Assembly (NCBI GenBank): GCA_963700515.1
Contig: CAVOXY010000063.1
Location: 269,207 to 333,206 of the forward strand
Length of the DNA stretch: 64,000 nucleotides
Direction: 5' to 3'
DNA from: JAJRVM01 sp963700515
GTDB lineage: Bacteria; Planctomycetota; Planctomycetia; Pirellulales; Pirellulaceae
The notes under the pieces were generated by a model, which saw only the letters and a list, made by a program, of their open reading frames with translations, was not told the DNA's origin and did not search any database. How positions within the stretch are numbered: position 1 is the first letter of the stretch; each line of letters starts with the position of its first letter. The position numbers and the translations under genes were made by a program. Below are positions 60,358 through 64,000 of the stretch, piece by piece.

Positions 60358-61216
60358 ATGAAACGCGAAGAAGCAACGAAACTGGCCGAGCGAGGCTTGG
60401 CCGACTTGAACGCGGCGCTGCAACAAGGCGCCAGCGACACTCTGGTTCGCTATCTCGATGTCCTTGCCCGATTCCATCGCTACAGCTTCGGCAACGTGAT
60501 GCTGATTGCATCGCAGAAGCCCGACGCGACGCAGGTTGCCGGATTCCATACGTGGAAGACGCTGGGACGTTGGGTGAAGAAAGGCGAGCAAGGAATCGCC
60601 ATCTTGGCACCGATGGTTGGACGCAAACGGCGTGACGACGCCACGAATCCAGCGGTCGAGGACAACGACGGAAGAGTCCGTCAGACTCTTTCGGCTTTCG
60701 CGTCGTGCATGTCTTCGACGTCAGCCAGACGGAAGGTGCCGAGCTTCCGGAGTTCGCCGGAATTCACGGTGATCCGGGAACGGGACTCAGGCGGCTCGAA
60801 GGCATTGTCGAGATTACGGGATCCAGTTGGAATACGACTTCCCCGGCAGTGGAGCACTCGGCGTGTCACGCGACGGGACCATTGTCGTCCGCCCGGACAT
60901 GCCGCCGGCGGAGACGTTCGCGGTGCTGGTTCACGAGCTGGCCCACGAACTGCTTCACCAGCAGACAGGACGAAAGCGAGAGGTGTCCCGCACGGTGCTG
61001 GAGACCGAAGCCGAGGCGGTCGCCTACGTGGTCTGCCAGGCGATGGGACTGGAAACGACAACTCGCAGTTCCGACTACATCCAGCTCTACCGGGGCGACG
61101 TTGCGACGCTGAGCGAGTCGCTGGATCTGATTCAGAAGACGGCGGCTTCGCTCATCGAGCAGCTGCAGGGCGAGTCAGCACACAGCGAAGAGGAGGGACA
61201 ACGCCATGTTGCATAG
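60358..61216 (+). CDS. ardC: ArdC-type antirestriction protein with zincin domain, two frameshifts
   Basis: About 285 residues; ATG at 60358 with TGGAGA upstream. The N-terminal ArdC ssDNA-binding domain (ALQQGASDTLVRYLDVLARF, YSFGNVMLIASQKPDATQVA, GFHTWKTLGRWVKKGEQGIA with ILAPMVGRK) is the form that protects incoming single-stranded DNA in conjugative plasmids. After shifts near 60690 and 60815 follows the metallopeptidase part: GFRVVHVFDVSQTEGAELPE, SRDGTIVVRPDMPPAETFAV and the zinc motif VLVHELAHELLHQQTGRKRE (HExxH) with EAEAVAYVVCQAMGL supplying the third ligand Glu. Family knowledge: ArdC homologues are carried by plasmids and integrative elements. First gene of an island with a methyltransferase and small proteins, all on one strand. 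Confidence 0.85.
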
Positions 61217-61511
61217 CGAACCGAACATCATCATCAAGCTGACAACCAGCATCGAATACTGGCGAGGCTGGAACCAGTTCACCGATGCGCGAACGGTACC
61301 CTCGTCTGATGATCTTGCACGTCGGCTTCGCGACTGCCATTTGGCCCAGGTTTCGCACGCCACTGGGCCTCTTCCGCGTATCAATGCCGGCCGCCGGAGC
61401 GGAACTGCGAGACGCATTCTTCGTCTCAGCTTGTCGGCCGGCTCCTTTTTGGGCCACGCTCGGAGCATGCCGCACCGTTCCTCGCCGTCGACGCCTGTCG
61501 CTCCGCAGTAG
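61206..61511 (+). CDS. Hypothetical protein following ardC
   Basis: 101 residues from the ATG at 61206, overlapping the end of ardC by 11 bases (translational coupling likely). The first half reads naturally (MLHSEPNIIIKLTTSIEYWR, WNQFTDARTVPSSDDLARRL); the second half is Arg/Ser-rich and may be out of frame. No family recognised. The overlap with ardC and the same strand are the main support. Confidence 0.4.
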   Translation: MLHSEPNIIIKLTTSIEYWRGWNQFTDARTVPSSDDLARRLRDCHLAQVSHATGPLPRINAGRRSGTARRILRLSLSAGSFLGHARSMPHRSSPSTPVAPQ

Positions 61512-61745
61512 CTCTGCTCTTCCACGACTTCCAGATGCCATTGCCGTGGTCTCGTCACTTTGATCCTTCTCCGACCGTCTCGATTTTGACCTGAGCGTTT
61601 GCTTTGCCTTCTGCTTTCCCGCGTCGCGGCTCGGCGGGTGTGGACCGCTCGAGGCACGCTCGTGCCAGGAAACCTGTCACGACGCGTGCTGCTTCGCGGA
61701 CTGAGTTTGTTTTCCGGACGCCAGCTCCGCGGTCGTTCCTCCCGG

Positions 61746-61796
61746 AAAGGTTTCGTTGGTTCACAGCCGGGACAGTGAATGAACAACGAAACCTTT
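61746..61796 (+). promoter_or_regulatory. Long hairpin just before the ribosome site of the next gene
   Basis: AAAGGTTTCGTTGGTTC (61746-61762) pairs with GAACAACGAAACCTTT (61781-61796), 16 pairs with one bulged G and an 18-base loop. It ends 4 bases before AAGGAGG (61801-61807), the ribosome site of the gene at 61816, so it could stabilise the mRNA, block upstream reading or serve as a protein site. Confidence 0.6.
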
Positions 61797-61815
61797 CAAT
61801 AAGGAGGAACTGAAG

Positions 61816-62058
61816 ATGGCAAAGCAAAACGCACCCTTCACCATCAACGTCGGACGCGGAATCAAAGCCAAAGTCTGGACCAACAACGGCAGCAAAGGCA
61901 ACTGGTACAACGTCACATTCGCCCGCTGCTACCGAGACGAGGACGGCGACTTCCAGGACTCCGACAGCTACAGCCGCGACGACTTGCTCCATCTCGCGCG
62001 AGCCGCCGAGAAGGCGTTCGACCATATCAACGAGCAGCTTCACAGCGACGACGAATAG
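61816..62058 (+). CDS. Small conserved island protein
   Basis: 80 residues, intact, with a near-perfect ribosome site (AAGGAGG, 8 bases before the ATG). MAKQNAPFTINVGRGIKAKV, WTNNGSKGNWYNVTFARCYR, DEDGDFQDSDSYSRDDLLHL and ARAAEKAFDHINEQLHSDDE. The IKAxVWxNxGxxGxWYNVTFxRxYRDxDxxxDSDSxxRDDLLxLAxxAxxA pattern belongs to a small conserved hypothetical family that I recall from plasmids and integrative elements beside antirestriction genes. Probably a single-domain nucleic-acid-associated protein; this is inference. Preceded by the hairpin at 61746-61796. Confidence 0.75.
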   Translation: MAKQNAPFTINVGRGIKAKVWTNNGSKGNWYNVTFARCYRDEDGDFQDSDSYSRDDLLHLARAAEKAFDHINEQLHSDDE

Positions 62059-62066
62059 TCACACGC

Positions 62067-62086
62067 CCGGCCGCTTCGGCGGCCGG
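62067..62086 (+). terminator. Strong UUCG-loop hairpin
   Basis: CCGGCCGC-TTCG-GCGGCCGG, eight GC pairs closed by a TTCG tetraloop, 8 bases after the stop of the 61816 gene. No T-run follows (CTTCATCTG), so it may be a stability hairpin or processing site rather than an intrinsic terminator. Confidence 0.5.
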
Positions 62087-62178
62087 CTTCATCTGAGGAT
62101 AGACGCAATGACAACCACACTCGAACATGCAGACACAGACGCAGTCGACAACCGACATCTACGCCGAGGAAACCACGG

Positions 62179-62884
62179 ATGACCTCCATCGTCTCCTACC
62201 CTGAACGTTGCCGCCTTTGGGGAGACTCACGTTTTCGTGGCAACTGCGACGGACGGCTCTTCAAGAACCTGGTTCTTCGCTACGGAGCCACTCGCGTCGC
62301 CGACCCCATGATGGGCTCCGGGACGACACAGAGACGTCATCGCCGGATTGAACGGCACCGGTCGACACAGCATCCACTTCTGGGGAGCCGACCTCCGCAG
62401 TGGATTCGACCTGCGAACCGACTCGCTTCCAGGCCCGTTCGACTTCGTTTGGCTGCATCCACCGTACTGGAACATCATCCGCTACAGCGACGACGATCCT
62501 CGCGACTTGAGCACCTGCTCAACCTACGACGAATACCAGCACAGCTTGCGTCGCTGCCTCCGACGGTGCTACGATGCACTGACGCCAGGCGGCCGGCTCG
62601 CCGTTCTCGTCGGTGATGTTCGTCGCCGTGGCGTGTACATCCCCATCGTCCGGGATGTCCTGGCCATGGAAGGCGAGCTTGGCCAGCTCCGCTCCGTCAT
62701 CATCAAGGCCCAACACAACTGCTCATCCAACGCCAAGACGTACGGCCGTATGGAAGACGTGCCAATCCAGCACGAGTACTGCGTCGTCTTCAAGAAAGTC
62801 CTAATCGATGAGCCGCTCGGCGCGGCTCCGCACCTGCGAGCCGCGCCTCCGAGCTACGGTTCCGGTCGCAGAACCGCCGGCTGA
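62179..62884 (+). CDS. Amino-DNA methyltransferase, one frameshift
   Basis: About 235 residues. Opens MTSIVSYPERCRLWGDSRFR and GNCDGRLFKNLVLRYGATRV, then motif I ADPMMGSGTT (SAM binding). An indel near 62330 leads to IHFWGADLRSGFDLRTDSLP, motif IV in FDFVWLHPPYWNIIRY (HPPY in place of D/N-PPY), then YDEYQHSLRRCLRRCYDALT, PGGRLAVLVGDVRRRGVYIP and IQHEYCVVFKKVL. This lone N6-adenine or N4-cytosine methyltransferase type is common on mobile elements next to ArdC. No restriction endonuclease is adjacent, so it is an orphan, consistent with protection of the element. A short open frame (62108-62182) ends in a TGATG overlap with this start. Confidence 0.82.
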
Positions 62885-62954
62885 TTGCCAGCGTGCCGCC
62901 GACGTGCGCAATTTCCATCGAAACGGGTCTCCTGCCTGGCTCTTCCCATCGTAT

Positions 62955-63050
62955 CACGCCGTCAAGGGCCGCATCCTTGCTGCTGCTCGCGGGGCTTGGC
63001 CATCCGTGGCCAATCCTCTTCCGCGAGACTTCCCCTTTTCCCCCGGCGTG
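62955..63050 (+). ncRNA. Structured leader upstream of the zinc-ribbon gene (radC-motif-like candidate)
   Basis: Nested pairs: CACGCC (62955-62960) with GGCGTG (63045-63050), AAGGG (62964-62968) with CCCTT (63033-63037), CTCGCGG (62986-62992) with CCGCGAG (63021-63027), and TTGGCCA-TCCG-TGGCCAA (62996-63013). The 5' sequence CACGCCGTCAAGGGCCGC differs from that of the ardC leader at two paired positions, and the partner bases change to match. It lies 73 bases upstream of the ATG at 63123. Confidence 0.6.
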
Positions 63051-63122
63051 AGCCGCTGCTCGCTGAGCCAGGCGGACGATGACCGCCTATTCATCAACAT
63101 CAGAAACATGGAGGAATACACC

Positions 63123-63372
63123 ATGGACGTTATTTGCACGTGCTGTGGAGAGCCGTGGGACGTCTACCACGTGCTGCATGAAGAACCGCGAAGGATTCGA
63201 CCGTGAAGGCGCACTCATCAAAGCATGCCCGTGCTGTCACGGGCGGCAGCCCGAGGACCTCAACCGTCGCACTCGCGATCACCTGAGGGCGCTTGCCGAG
63301 GCCGCACGGCTCTTCGGGGAAGACCTCGACGGATTTGCCGCATTCCTCGAAGATATGCTCTTGACGTACTGA
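63123..63372 (+). CDS. Small zinc-ribbon protein, one frameshift
   Basis: About 82 residues; ATG at 63123 with GGAGGA upstream. MDVICTCCGEPWDVYHVLHE (first CxxC), and after an indel near 63190 FDREGALIKACPCCHGRQPE (second CxxC) followed by the helical ARLFGEDLDGFAAFLEDMLL. A small protein with one zinc ribbon and a C-terminal acidic helix (the pattern MDVxCxxCGEPWD...GDDxDGxAAMLED), known to me from planctomycete mobile regions without assigned function. Its leader is the structured element at 62955-63050. Confidence 0.65.
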
Positions 63373-63401
63373 CGAACTGAATGACACGGGAGGACGGGAC
63401 C

Positions 63402-63786
63402 ATGACTGACACGGAACTGATCACCACCGCGACGGATGCCGCTGCCTTTGCTCATTGTCCCTACTCCCATTTCCGAGTCGGAGCCGCGGTCTTGGCCAAC
63501 GGTCAAGTCTTTCGCGGCTGCAACGTTGAGAACGCCTCGCTTGGCCTGACGATCTGCGCCGAGCGAGCGGCCATCTTCGCCGCCGTGGCGGCCGGATGTA
63601 AGCGTCTGGAAGCCGTCGCCATCTCGTGCCCAGACGCCCCCTCGACCGGCGACATCTCCCGCCACATGCCGTGCGGCGCTTGTCGCCAGGTCATGGCGGA
63701 ATTCGGCGATGTGAATACGTGTGTTTGTGCTGGGGGATCGGCGCCTTTCAGTTGGTGACGTACTCAAGCACGCATTTCGGCTCTGA
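63402..63786 (+). CDS. cdd: Cytidine deaminase, one frameshift near the 3' end
   Basis: Homotetrameric-type cytidine/deoxycytidine deaminase (pyrimidine salvage). MTDTELITTATDAAAFAHCP, YSHFRVGAAVLANGQVFRGC, the active-site motif NVENASLGLTICAERAAIFA (zinc Cys, proton-shuttle Glu) and MPCGACRQVMAEFGD (two zinc Cys), all intact. The frame in use ends at 63758 (SAPFSW), but the adjacent frame gives LSVGDVLKHAFRL, the standard C-terminus (LLPxAF-like), with a stop at 63784-63786; one indel near 63738 is inferred. The start at 63402 is chosen because homologues begin at this point. The last 210 bases of the window after this gene hold no recognisable complete gene. Confidence 0.9.
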
Positions 63787-64000
63787 GTCGCCTAGAGCTG
63801 CGTCGGCAAAAACTTTCGTGATGCGGATCCTCGTTGGAGATGCACGCGTAGTTGACCGGCGAGAGTCCCCACTTCGAACACGGATCCGATTCGCTGTCTT
63901 GGCAATTATGTAGAGCTGTTCGGCACGGGCCCGTAAGACCTGGTAGGGGAGCGACGGAATTGCTGCTCCATGGCTTCCTTCGACCGATAGGCCGGCCACG

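Overview
The window looks like a Planctomycetota chromosome, most likely a Pirellulales-like lineage, and probably comes from a draft or metagenome assembly. The evidence is: Ser/Thr kinases of the GEGGMGVVYMAEQ type with TPR-like tails; ECF sigma factors of the planctomycete kinase-linked type; a piece of formylmethanofuran dehydrogenase subunit A (the tetrahydromethanopterin C1 pathway kept by many planctomycetes); CHAT-TPR proteins; and many secreted glycoside hydrolases, sulfatase and SUMF1-fold genes. I saw no rRNA, tRNA or CRISPR array.

Layout. 1-8.2 kb: secreted glycoside hydrolases (fucosidase-like, two TIM-barrel types, GH140), with an fhcA fragment fused to a kinase scrap. 8.4-14.3 kb: a TPR-PDZ-CHAT protein in a likely operon with a membrane Ser/Thr kinase. 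14.6-19.1 kb: GH51 arabinofuranosidase and membrane proteins. 19.3-20.6 kb: gene remnants, a dispersed repeat and a 7-copy tandem array. 20.6-26.1 kb: fucose catabolism (fucI remnant, double-domain aldolase) and two polysaccharide-active enzymes. 26.5-36 kb: a DUF234 ATPase, then a graveyard of fragments (GH38, PIN-like, CHAT, kinase, SPASM, IS630, NlpC/P60, sulfatase). 35.8-42.9 kb: two 5' fragments of comM/yifB, each joined to a copy of the dispersed repeat, flanking a SUMF1-fold protein, a nucleoside hydrolase remnant and a DUF5695 gene. 43.4-55.6 kb: three large kinases, two of them each preceded by its own ECF sigma gene, plus a carboxylesterase and a fourth kinase tail. 55.8-59.9 kb: amidase, DUF1579-like protein and beta-lactamase-fold hydrolase. 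60.2-63.8 kb: an accessory island with an ArdC-type antirestriction protein, a DNA methyltransferase, small proteins and cytidine deaminase.

How the genes may work together. The left and middle parts describe degradation of fucose- and arabinose-containing, probably sulfated, polysaccharides. The 43-56 kb part is a signalling block built from repeated ECF sigma plus kinase-TPR modules; the two sigma genes share a promoter-like pair of boxes (GATGGA-N19-TATCCT) placed so that transcripts would start at the ATG. In the right-hand island two genes are preceded by long-stem RNA structures that share primary sequence and show compensatory base changes.

Two cautions apply throughout. Most genes longer than 1 kb carry one to six frameshifts that are cleanly bridged by a change of frame, which is typical of indel errors in the assembly but could be decay. 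Many genes are cut and fused to unrelated fragments at sharp junctions. Coordinates of frameshifted genes are the outer limits of the recognisable gene, and junction positions are approximate. All family calls are by recognition of sequence; no search was run.
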